Assembly: GCA_017590115.1 (NCBI GenBank)
Contig: JAGGNK010015336.1
Location: forward strand, 2,091,870 to 2,155,869
Reading direction: 5' to 3'
From: Montifringilla adamsi
Taxonomy: Eukaryota; Chordata; Aves; Passeriformes; Passeridae
Length of the DNA: 64,000 bases
Position numbers and translations under genes: made by a program. Under the pieces are notes generated by a model. It saw nothing but the letters and a program-made list of their open reading frames with translations. It did not search any database and was not told the origin of the DNA. Positions 37,601 to 48,800 of the stretch are shown here, one piece after another (the first letter of the stretch is position 1; every line of letters begins with the position of its first letter).

Positions 37601-38184
37601 TGAGAATTGATGTAATTTTCTGTTTCACATCCCTCGCATTGTTTCTTTCAGTCCATGTTATTTAACATTTTGGACACACAGATCCACACAAAGAATGAGC
37701 TGTCATAACAACAGAAAATCCTTTCTCACAAAGGCAAATAATCTAAGAAGACAGAGGCCAGAAAAGGACATTATGAGCATTTCCAAGAGCCAGGGAATGT
37801 GAAAGACTCCCAAATAACCTGGTGCTGTTTGAAGCATTCAAAGGAGTCCCACCTGAGCTCCAGCCAGTGCTCCAGGAAGGAGAGGCATCCTAGAGGATCC
37901 ACTGTTGTATTTACAGCCCTATGGAGACATCCTGGACAGCCTGGAATACACCAGATACAACTGGGAAGGGAAATTTCCCCTATGGTGATGTGAAATCCCA
38001 CTTTAATATCTCTAAATGTATGTGTATATGTGAAGTTACCTCCATCTGTGTGAGATCTGGTCAGTGTAGTCAATATAACATAAAGAATAATTCAGCTGCA
38101 AACCTCCAGGTATTTAATCAATGATAAATACAAGATAAATACAACTTTCTTTAGCCCTTATTGTCTCTTCTTTCCTTTTTGTCT
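34691..38184. other. Anonymous intergenic sequence
   Basis: No interspersed repeat was recognised. A moderately GC-rich patch at 34980-35300 has open frames on both strands (about 90-100 codons) but no domain or splice logic that I can see. Confidence 0.5.
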
Positions 38185-38241
38185 CTTTTTTTTTTTTTTT
38201 TTTCCCCTCTGGGCTTTTTTTTTTTTTTTTTAATTTTTTTT
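38185..38241. repeat. Poly-T tracts
   Basis: T19 (38185-38203), then T17 (38215-38231) and T7 separated by short spacers. No retroelement body is recognisable on the minus strand beside it. Confidence 0.9.
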
Positions 38242-38522
38242 ATTCCCAAGTCACTAATGTCCTCATTTAAGTCTGTGTCTAAAATATTGTTTTGGAGATG
38301 GGGAAGTTTAAACCAACCATTTCAGTTGCACCATCTGGTATATCTTTGTGTAATTCTGACACCTGAAAATACACTAATTTTTCAGGTGTTTTTCAGGTAT
38401 TATTAGCAATCTGTCCACTGGATGTGTGAAGGTCATTTTAAGGACTTTCAAAGGATTGATGGTTTGTTTTGCTTCTGATGTTTTTGGGTGGTTTTTTTTG
38501 GTTTTGATTTTGTTTTTTTGTG

Positions 38523-38523
<1 letters not shown>
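38242..38523. other. Anonymous T-rich spacer
   Basis: I see nothing beyond T/G-rich low complexity at 38460-38520. Confidence 0.5.

Positions 38524-38549
<26 letters not shown>
38524..38549. repeat. (TA)n microsatellite
   Basis: About 12-13 uninterrupted TA units, preceded by a T/G-rich segment. Confidence 0.95.
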
Positions 38550-38553
<4 letters not shown>

Positions 38554-39199
38554 AAATGTAAAGCAATTTAGAGAGATCTGATTTTCAGAAAGAATGTGAA
38601 ATCCATCCATGTCTTCAATTTTGATAATAGCATTATTATCTTGCTGGGATCTTTGATGGGCCCAGCATATCAAAAAGGCACTGAAAGAGTTTCCCATACT
38701 TCCCATCAGCTCAGGGAATATTGGCATTCACTTATTCTGAGGAGTGTTTCTGTTCTGAATTAAGATCTTTTGCCTAGAATTTCAGATAATATCTCCAACT
38801 GAAGATAATTTTTTTATCCCAGAAAATGCCTTTAGGATTACAGTGTCAGATCAGGAACTAATATAGAGGATAATGTACTGAAAAAACAAAGATGAGTTTT
38901 CTGCAGCTGTATCAATCACACAGACAAGAAACTTCTAGACTTTCACACTTAGGAATCAGAAAGGGTTTTTTGATTACATAAGGTTATGTCACATTCTTTT
39001 GCTGCTGTTGCTATTGGTGGTGGGTTTTTTTGTTTCAGATTCGTGAGAAATGCAATATATTGTGATCAACTCCTAAAGAAGTAATTTATTTCTTCTGAAA
39101 TACTGATAGGGAAGGTGGTACAATCAGCTTCCAGGTGCTCCTAGAAATAATTGATAGTGTTCTATGACATCAGACACCTTATCTATCTATACAAAAAAA
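38550..39199. other. Anonymous intergenic sequence
   Basis: I see nothing I can assign. Confidence 0.5.
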
Positions 39200-39320
39200 T
39201 TCTTCTTCTTCTCCATCTTCTCCTTCTCCTCCTCCTTCTTCTCCTTCTCCTTCTCCTTCTTCTTCTTCTTCTTCTTCTTCTTCTTCTTCTCCTCCTCCTC
39301 CTTCTTCCTCTCCTTCCTAT
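39200..39320. repeat. Long (CTT/CTC)n polypyrimidine tract
   Basis: The plus strand is almost pure C/T for about 120 nt, with a single A at 39215 and no purine from 39216 to 39319. A uniform (TTC)n core lies at about 39257-39289. Such homopurine/homopyrimidine mirror repeats can adopt triplex DNA in vitro. Confidence 0.95.
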
Positions 39321-40767
39321 TTTATTATTATTATTGTTGCTGTTATTGTGATGTAAGGTCTCATTGCTATCACTTTTTTATTATGTATAAATACTTTGGC
39401 CCCCCAAATCCATGTTCAGGCACCAGAAATAGAATTTTCAAGGTGTCTGGCTACTGATGATTTCACTAGTAATGCCCCAAGTTTGGATTTTTCCATGAGG
39501 TTAGAAATAAATTATCAGAAGCTCTCCCATCAAGTTTTTCTGCAACAACCTGGTACTGTATTTGAAGAAACACCAGTATCTTGGACAGAAACAAGGGATT
39601 CAAGATGGTTCATATGCCTGGTAAGGAAAACATGGATCTTTTATATTTTTCTGGAAAATATTTTATATTTTCCAGAATTCTCTGCTTTGTAAATTATTTC
39701 AACTCAGCATCTGCTGGATGTCTGGATCTATTATTGTCACATATGCAAAACAAATCAACAGAATAAGGCAAAATTACTTGTAAATTAAGAATGGGGTTTT
39801 TTTCCTGCTTCAATACAACTGCATATTTCTGAGCTACAAACCCAGATTTATACTCTTTTCCCAGAATCAAAGGAATCAACAGAAAGAAACAGACATTTCT
39901 GGGATGTGATATATCTGACATCTAAAATAGATCAGATGTGCCATGTCTGTTCCTATCCACTGGCTCCATAAAAGGAATGGAGCTGACTGCTCAAACTCCT
40001 GCACTGCAGAATTTATTTCAACTAATTTTAGCAGTGTAATCCATTTTGAGATGCAGTGAATTAGGGCTCTGTGGTACCGTATCACAGTGAAGTTGGGTGT
40101 GTAGGGAAGGGAAAATCTTATATAAGAGCACCAGATTGGGAAAAGACAAGACTTTCTGCATGTTCCCATTTTTAGGCTTGCAGCAGAAGCAGCAAACTCT
40201 GGGCTAAAGAATAAATTGCTGTGACAATATAATTCTGTTAATCAATTAGGCAACTCAAGAGAGAAAAAAGGTGATTACTGAAGGCTGACAATGAGTTGCC
40301 TGCAGAGGAAGACATAAAAGCAAACAAACAATCCCACCTGCCAATTTAGCCTGGAGGGAACACTCACGTTCTCCTCTGACCCCAAATCTAAGTAGCAGCT
40401 GAACTTTGAGCACAGCAGCAAGTCCCATCAACCAGCTGCTTTCCATTCCACACAGGATTTCACTGTCCAGCCTATTGCTTCCAGCCTGAAAGATGTGAGG
40501 ATGTGCTTCCAACAGTTATCCATCAATTTTTCTACTCTGCTGAAGGGATGCACGACAGGCTGGAGGCGTGTCATTTTTATTCTTATTATTCCATAGCTAC
40601 CCAAAATAGAGAGAATGAATGAGCTTTGTTCAGCATCCATCCTGCCAGAGCACCGACCTGGCCCAGCATTCTGACGATGAGAGAGAGTTATAAAATAACA
40701 CATTTTGGCTGTTGTTTACCAGATAATAGAAGCCATCAGGGAGAGAGGAAATTCCGAGTGGCACTTT

Positions 40768-40798
40768 CCTGACAGCTGATCTCTGGCAAGCTGTCAGG
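40768..40798. promoter_or_regulatory. 10-bp inverted repeat with E-box and TGTCA cores (speculative regulatory site)
   Basis: The arms CCTGACAGCT (40768-40777) and AGCTGTCAGG (40789-40798) are perfect complements around an 11-nt spacer. They hold CAGCTG and CAGGTG E-boxes and TGACA/TGTCA cores of the kind bound by TALE homeodomain factors. It may also be chance; only the symmetry is seen directly. Confidence 0.3.
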
Positions 40799-42293
40799 TG
40801 CAGGCTCTGAGGAGCTTCCCCGGAGCAGAGCAGAGCCCAGCGCACTCGAGGAGATGTTCAGAGCGAAATCCTGACCTGCGGGGCAGGCTCCCATTGACCA
40901 GCCTGATGTGTGCTAATTGTGTACCAAAAGGATTGAATTAGCGAGGCAATCGTCTGCCATTTGCTTTTTCTCCTTTTCTCTCTCTCTCTGTTTCCTAATT
41001 TGCTTGAATCACGCACTCAGAGGAATTTTTAGACTAGGAAGCTTGTTAGCTAAAATATACTTCTCCATTCACTTGATTTCATCTGCCAAAAGCCTCAAGC
41101 AAAAGTGCAAGTAAGGACAGATACAAGGGTAGTAATTAGAGCATATAGTGATTAATTTTTAAAAAAAAAATCATTTATGTGATAACGACTGCGTTTTTGT
41201 TGCCACTTATCTTTCATTATGGAAATTAGTGAGGAATGAATCCATAACTTCTGACCTCAGGTGTCTGAAGACTGCAGATCCTTCTCCTTGGTGCATTTCC
41301 CCTTGTGATGTTAATGAAATAATTTTAATGTCAACTGTTCTTTCAATTGTTGAAGAACAGGGCTCCAGCAGTGAGACAAGATTTCCTGTGGATTTAGAAA
41401 AATTTTGGAGCCTCTTCCATCTTTTCTAGAATAAAATTAGATCAGAGACACACCAGTATTACATTATGGTGCATGTACAGCAGACTTTGCATATATATCA
41501 TATGTGTTTTTATATATATGTGAAGTTTCCAGTTACAATCTTAATTTTGTTGCCTTTCTTATTTGAAATGCCAGATGAATATGGATTCTTCCACAGATAA
41601 ATGAAATACAGTGGAACAAGAACATTAACTTAAATGAAAGTGAATATATAGACTTCAAAATCAAAAAGGAAGTGGAGGAAAACCTAAATTGCATATTTGT
41701 GAATAGACCTCACACCACTTGATTGATTGTCTTGATTTACAGTCTCCTACCTGTGGGGTAAAGAGTGATGCTGAAATGCTCCATTTTTCCCTCTAAAAAA
41801 AAGCATAAGAAGGAAAATGAAGTGAAATCAGACGGAAAGAATCCTTCTCTTGTTATTTTAGCTATTTTGTCTATCTCAAATTTGATGAGAGACTCTCAGT
41901 AAGCAGAGTCTGGAGTACTTGAAGCACAAAGACTTTCACTTGTGTAGAAAACAGCTGTGAAACACTGAGAGCAGTCTGGACTGGAAGAGCCTTGTCTCAG
42001 ACACTGCTCCCTGAATTCCACCAGAAGTTTTTCACATATCCAGCATTCCATAGAAAGGCAGATTAGCACTGGGAAGACCGTGCAGGGACTTTCTGGATGG
42101 TGTTGGTCAGAGTTTATTTATACAAATGCCAGAAGGGCCAGTTGGGTGATGCTGTTCTTGGGCTGGGAAGAGTTGCTGGCAAATGTGGCCACAGAAGTGA
42201 AATGAGATGTTTGAGTTGATGGAGTGGAAGGATGAGAAGGCAAGCAAACGAGGCAAGAGTGGGTTTAGGAGAGCAGATGATGATTCCTGGCAG

Positions 42294-42325
42294 AATTCCC
42301 TAAGAAACTTAGGGAATTTCTTAGG
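42294..42325. repeat. Nested inverted repeats
   Basis: The arms aattccctaag (42294-42304) and cttagggaatt (42308-42318) form a perfect 11-bp hairpin with loop aaa. A competing 9-bp pair, cctaagaaa (42299-42307) and tttcttagg (42317-42325), overlaps it. The two pairings are mutually exclusive. Confidence 0.85.
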
Positions 42326-42603
42326 AAAAAGGTAAGAGTCAGAAGATTTGCAAAGAAATCTGAGGAACAGGTGTCCCATTATGTAGGAAGTTTGGGAATT
42401 CCAGCAGAAGACCCTTGTGGTTAAGCCAGACACTTTCCAATTACCAAAATCCATCCTTGAAGGTTTTCAAGGCTTGGCCAGAAAATATCATTCTGTCTCT
42501 ACCCAGAGAGTATTCTCTGAGAGTATGCTGAGAGTATTCCAACTTCCAGTAAGCTGCTGGACAGGAGGTCTCCACAGGTCCACAGCTAGAAATTTCTAAG
42601 GAA

Positions 42604-43078
42604 ACAGAATCACAGAACCTTTTAGGTTGGAAAAGACTTTTAAGATTATCAAGTCCAAGTGTCAAGTCCACCATAAACCACATCCCTTAGTGTCACATCT
42701 GCATTTCTTTTAAAAACCTCCAGGGATGGTGACTCCACCACTTCCCTGGGCAGCCTGTTCTGATGCTTGACAGATTTTCAATGAATAAATTTTACCTAAT
42801 ATCCAGTCTGCCCTCCCCTGGTACAACTGGGGACCTTTTCCCTTTGTACTATCACTTGTTACCTGGGAGAAGAGTCTGACCCTTTTCCCTTGAGCCCCCT
42901 TTTCTCCAAGCTATACCGCAGCAGCTCCCTCAGCTGCTCCTCACCAGCCTTGAGCTCCAGACCCTTCCCCAGTTCTGTTCCCTTCTCTGGACATTTTCCA
43001 GCACCTCAAAATTTTTTTATAGTGAGGGGCCCAAAACTGAACCCAGAATTAGTGATGAAGCCTCAGCAGTGCCAAGTA
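42604..43078 (-). mobile_element. CR1 LINE fragment, about 475 bp
   Basis: Antisense CR1: cagaatcacagaacctttta, ccaccacttccctgggcagc, cagtctgccctcccctggta, cctcagctgctcctcaccag, gttcccttctctggacattt, aggggcccaaaactgaaccc. It is extended and well ordered, with no ORF. Confidence 0.9.
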
Positions 43079-45713
43079 CAAATAAGAAGTTATTTTTGTT
43101 TCTCTAGTGTTGGTGTTAATGACAGCACCAGTTCAATATTGGAAAACCAGGACGACATCCAGAAAATATAATTTACATTTTCCTGCTTCTATAGGAACAC
43201 TGGATTGAAACTGTGTTGCTGAATATATAAGAAAAGTAGATCTTTAGACATTTTATACAGATAAAAGTGTGTGCCCATCCTTTTTGTTTCTTGCTTAATC
43301 CTCAGTAAATTGTCCTACAGTGGAACCATGCTGTAATCCTGAAAATCCAGGGCACAGCTCAGGACAGAGGGTGTTCAGTCAAGTTTCTCTCCATGTGCAT
43401 AACAAAGAGTGTCACTGTACCTGGAACTCTGGCTGCCTTTCAGCAGGCAATTATTTGGTTCAATGAATGCTCCTTAGGTTGAACATCAGGGAAAAAACTT
43501 TCAGCCAGCCAGAGGAGTCACCCCTGCACTCTGCTTTTGTGAGCATGAAATCTCCTTCTGCCCTCGCCGTGAATGGGAGAGTCAAGCACACGTCAGGAAT
43601 GATTTAGATAAAGTTTGACCCCGCCTTAGGTCAGAAACAGGAAGAAATGGTTTTTGATTTCTCCTCCAGAGAACTGCATCCATGAATCTCAGTTTCTACC
43701 GTTGCATTCCTATGATTTTCTATGAATATTAAACTGCTGTTGAGGTCCAAGGCAACTTGAGATAAAACATGACATTCCTGGAGGGTGATTCAGTCCATCC
43801 TAAACAGGTGAGCCTTTTTCTAGAGGAAGTGGGTGAGGGGGAATAGGTGTGAAAAAGATTCCCCAGAAAATTGATTTCTCAGTTCATCTTAGCAGGAAGC
43901 CATGAAGATGGATTAAATCATTGGGATAAGTTTGGGGATTTTTTACCATTGCAAATCTTTTGATGTACTGAAGATAAAAAAGGGGCCTTGTGACTAAGAA
44001 ACTTTTCCCAAGACAATGAATTCTCAGGCAGCAGGAAGGGTAGGAGCTCCACAAAGAAAAAAATAAATCAGTGTTTGGCATCTTCAAAATAATGAAATAG
44101 TGGGTTTATGATATTAGAATTACGTATTAGTTTGGATTTGTCAGAAACATAATGTTTTATATCTCAAGTTTTAACAATTTTCCTGGTAATTGATTATAGA
44201 TGCCCACAGTAATTCTACATTTGAGTTAGCTCTTCATCTAGAAGTTCTTCTTTTTAGCTTTTTTAAACATGTCTTAAATACCCTTGTTCATTTAATTGTG
44301 ATTAAAAGGAAAGAAGAAGGTGGCACACACACACAGAGTTGCATGCCACAGTGTTTATTGGTTAGATTTTCTTTAGCAACAAAAAGGAAAGTCACATTTT
44401 GACACCCTAAGAGAGAGGCTGTATGCCAGAGTAGGAAAGGTACCACCAGTGTCCTTATCAAACACAGTGCTCATATAAAATATTACTCAAATTTCTATGA
44501 TGATTTTTACTCTCCTCAGCAATGAAGAATTTGCATTGCTTGAAAAAGCATCCTATTCTCAGAAGATTCTCCTCCCAGACTAACATCTTACATTCATTCA
44601 TGTAAAAGCAATTTTTAAATAAGCCAGTCCATGGTTTTGGGGTGCAAGACACTAATCTGAATTAGAACCTCTGCCACTGATTGTGTAAGAACAATTCTAT
44701 TTTGAACAAGTTGAAAAAACCTTGTAAGAATTTTGCCTTGCAAGTCCAGCTGCTGCCAGCCCAGGTGCCATACAGGTGAATTTTGTGGTGCACCAACCAG
44801 GATAATAATAATTTTTGTAAGTATAAATAACAATCTCTTAAATTTCAAAAATCTATGAACAATTTTTTAAGGGATGTGGACTCCAAAAAAATTGTTTTCA
44901 CCAAGTACTTCTGTTTAAATTTCAGTGGTTGGTCTTTGAGAAATGGTGTCAGACTCTCCCTGAAGTCAGAGCAGACATAAAGGGACACCCAGAACTGAAT
45001 ATTTCGTTTTCCAAAAAGCTGCTAACAAACATGTGGTGAGGAATTGTCCTGTCATTCAAGGCAAAGGTAATTTAGAGGAACTCCAACTTTGCCCCCAGTT
45101 TCCTTTGGTAGCTACTGAGGCATCAGGTGAAAGTGGGAGCAGCTGGATGGGAATAACTGCAGAGAGAAATGTCCCATCTGTGTGTTAACTTCAGCTCCTT
45201 GAGCTCTGGGACTTGTAAACACATCTGAAATAAATTCCTGTCTCAGACACTAATCCCTGGCATTATTTCCCTTGTATTATCTTGTCTGGAGTGTAAAACT
45301 CAATCCTCAATTTTTTCTCCCCACTTGGAGAATATCATTAATGCTAATTGTGAACTTGGCTGTGATTGCATATTGCTTAGTGTGATGCTAATGAATTTGA
45401 ATAGTAATTTGTACTATATTGAATTAGCATCATATCTCAGAGACCATGGAGAATTGAACCCTAAAGCCTTCATCATCCCTTTCTTCTCCTTTTACCAGCA
45501 AGGCCTCCTGGCTTTTCTGCTTTTTGAAAATCATTTAACAGGCTGCTCACTGCCCAGCTGAGATGAGATCAGCACTGCTGACAAGAGCACTCTAATACCT
45601 TATTACCAGCTAAATATAGACTAGTTTAAAATCAGAATGAGTTAAGGTTAGTGTTATCTTTTAGGATATATAATTTTTGTTATTATTTATTTATTGATTT
45701 ATTAATTATGTTC
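43079..45713. other. Intergenic sequence with a weak CR1-like patch
   Basis: Around 43470-43735 there is taggttgaacatcagggaa and later attcctatgattttctatga, which recall a badly decayed sense CR1. The middle cannot be aligned by eye. The remainder is anonymous AT-rich DNA. Confidence 0.35.
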
Positions 45714-45893
45714 ACAGGATCACAGAACAGGTCGGGTTGGAAGGAACCACATCAGTGGGGTCACCTGGTGCCACCTCCCTGCTCCAGCAGGGTCATCCCA
45801 GAGCACAGGAACAGGATTGTGTCCAGACAGTCCTGGAATATCTCCAGGGAGGGAGATTCCACACCCTCCCTGGCCAATCTGCTCAGTGTTAAA
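45714..45893 (-). mobile_element. CR1 LINE fragment, distinct subfamily
   Basis: Antisense: ggatcacagaacaggtcggg, ctgctccagcagggtcatcc, agagcacaggaacaggattg, ggaatatctccagggaggga. The central block (gggtcatcccagagcacagg) marks a different CR1 subfamily from most copies in the window. Confidence 0.85.
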
Positions 45894-48800
45894 ATATAGA
45901 TCATGTACAGAGCTCCAAAACCTCCCACGTCCTCTGGGTGGCTGAAGCAAAAGCCAAGTTAAGTGCAGAGAACATCAGAACAAAATCAGTGTAAAGACAT
46001 TTTCCTGTGAAGGAATGAAACCTCTGTGCACACATCAGTAGTAATAAAAATTCCATGCTCTGGTTGGAAATTTTAGAAACGTAAGGAAAATAAATAAATT
46101 ATTTGGTAATTTAAAGATTTTGCTCTTTTATTTTAAACCTAAGTATCTACATGAGAATAAAAGCTTAGTCACTGTGATCTGTGACCCTCTACAGGTTTAG
46201 GTGAAGAAGAAAATTAGACAAAGATGAGAATATATAGAAATCAATTATAATCAGATGTAATTAAAAAAAATTCAATATAAATTTCAGTATTTCTGCAAGA
46301 GAAAACCCAAGCAACCATAGCTTTCAAGCTCCTAAGGAAGTGAAGTTAATTATTTGCAAATAAATATGTTAATAAGATCATAAATACTTTTCCAGAAGAT
46401 CTTATGATTATGTCACAGTAACAAAATGTAGCTATATTTGAATTTTCACAGATGAAAATAAGCTTTGATTACAATTTTATATGTCAGAATAAGATTTTAA
46501 ATATTTAGGGATTATTTTCTTTTTTTCCCTGAATTAATAATGTAATTCATTATACACAGATCCATACACTCAGTAATATGATGTCTAAAATATTTTCTAA
46601 AAAAACCAAAATATTTTATTGTCTTGCTATTTAATGTGTTCCAACCCAAACCTTTCTGTAATCCCATAATGGTTTCTTTATGTCTCACAATTCTTCTGGA
46701 GAATTATCTGCTCCTCATTGCCTTTGTATTCAAGGACATGAATATTTTTGAACCATTCCTTCCTCACTGTTTTCTCAGAGCTATGGGACATTTGATACAC
46801 AAACATTCTAGAGGTTGCTTTGATATTCTCTGTGACAGAGAAAGGCTTGGAAATAAGATAAAGGAAATTTACTGAAGGGGTTAAAGCCGTTTTTGGATCA
46901 GTATATGTATGCAGATTTTTACACAATTTTTTCTAGTGACTAGAAAATAAAGAAATCTGTGGGCACTGGGCAGATCTGTGCTCATTCCTTTCTAAAGGGA
47001 GATTTATTACAGAGTCAGTGCATTGTCCAGCTTCACTTGCCTTACATGAAACTCACCATGATATTCATTCTGCATTCCCCCACCACGACTCCTCCACCTG
47101 ACTCTTTGTTTTATGACCTTGAACCAGTCTAAACAATCTCTGACAAGCTCATCAGTGATTTGTGATTATTCCAACAGAAGTATAAATAGCAGCTTAGCAA
47201 AAAGCTGAATTAAATAAGTAATCTATGCAATACTTTCCCGAGCTAGAATTGCAGCAGCAGGCTGAAAAAATTACATTTTATTTTTCTAAAATCGCCTACA
47301 GAATTCCTGAATTAAACAGTAAAATTCAATATGACCAAATTGGCTGTGGTGTTACTGTAAACTGCTCCTGTCTAGAATCACATAACTCATTGAACTAAAT
47401 CTTCAAAGGATGAAAACTGAATTGAGCTATCTGAGAATCTTGCTTACATACCCCATGTTAGTTCAAACATCTCATGAAGAGCATTTGGCTGTTTTAACCA
47501 CAAATATTTGATTCTGGTGCTGTAAGCCTGAAAACTGAGTAGGACCACTGCAGGGAAGTGATCAGAGCTCAGGGAGAAAAGGATTCAAAACCAAAAGAGG
47601 AATGAGGGTTCCTCCAAGGTCTGATATCAGGTAGATGTCTCCAGGCCATTCTCTCAGAGGGGTGTGGAGGTGTTACCTATGGGCTCAATAAAAAAAAATT
47701 CTGATTGATGAGGGACTTGGAAAGACCCACAAGAAAAATGAATTTGCAATGCAGCAGCTCTGTGATAAGAGCTGGGAGGTGGGAAATGCTTTGGTCCCTC
47801 CAAACTCTGCTTGTCATCCACCTGGGGTTTCAGTTCACCCCTTCAGCTAAATGTAAACTGATGTGTGGAGACATTCTGAATGGCCTGTTCCCATTTACCC
47901 CAATTACAGCATCATTCTCTCTTATTCTGTGGTGCAAAGGGATTGTTGGAAATTTCTGTGGTGGAAAGTGGGGTGATGTGTACCCATGTCCAGCCCCAAG
48001 ACAAATTCCCAGCCTGGCTGACACATGTGCCCACAGAAAGAAGAGAGGACATCCTGAATCCCACAGTTTTGGAATATTTTTGTGTTGCTGACAGTAGAAT
48101 TTGCTCTTACCCTGATCAGCCATGCTCTCCCTTTCTTGATTTTGCAGCCCTGTGAATTGAGTCTGAGACATATGTGCCAATTCCCTACACTAGTCTTGCC
48201 TGAGTCTTTTATATTAAATTTTCCAATATGATTCTCTTACCTACTTAAATGCCTTTCAAGGATTAGGATTCTTTTTTTTTTTTTCTTTGCTCGTGTCTCA
48301 GTTCTGTCTCAGTAAAAATGGGTGACAGTATTGCCTTGCTTTGCAGGACTGTCATGAAGATTACTAAGCTGAAGTGTGTGAAGACATATTTAATGTATCA
48401 TAAATGTGTTCAGAGCTCGTGCTATTTTAGGACTGGGGAAATTAACCTGAAGTGCAGAGCACATCTGCTTTGCCCTGATCTCCAGTCAGCACAGCTCACC
48501 AAGTCAGACTGCAATATGGTGATAAATATAATCACTGGAGATGTCAAACAGCAAACTGCTATTAGCAATACAAAGATAATGTGGAAGCACTTCTGAAACC
48601 CACACTGAACAAAAATTAGATTACTACAAAGGGCTTAGAAAACAGTAATTCAGCTTCCTCAGAGTGTGAAATGCATTGAATATGTTGAAGAGGAGATTAG
48701 CAAGGAAGTTAATTAGGGTCTATATGTAAGTTTTAAGATTTTTTCACTGGTAAGAGAACAGATTATTGATAAGTGACAGCTTAGTAGTGTGTGCACAACT

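Larger units (their letters stand above)
39321..42603. other. Intergenic sequence with possible conserved noncoding element
   Basis: No gene was recognised. The part at 40700-41130 has slightly higher GC with CpGs, an inverted E-box-containing repeat (40768-40798) and TAAT-rich flanks. It is non-repetitive and could be regulatory. A palindrome lies at 42294-42325. Confidence 0.4.

Noticed and set aside
39151..39457. Leu- or Phe/Ser-rich frames over the CTT tract
   Set aside because: They are translations of a microsatellite.
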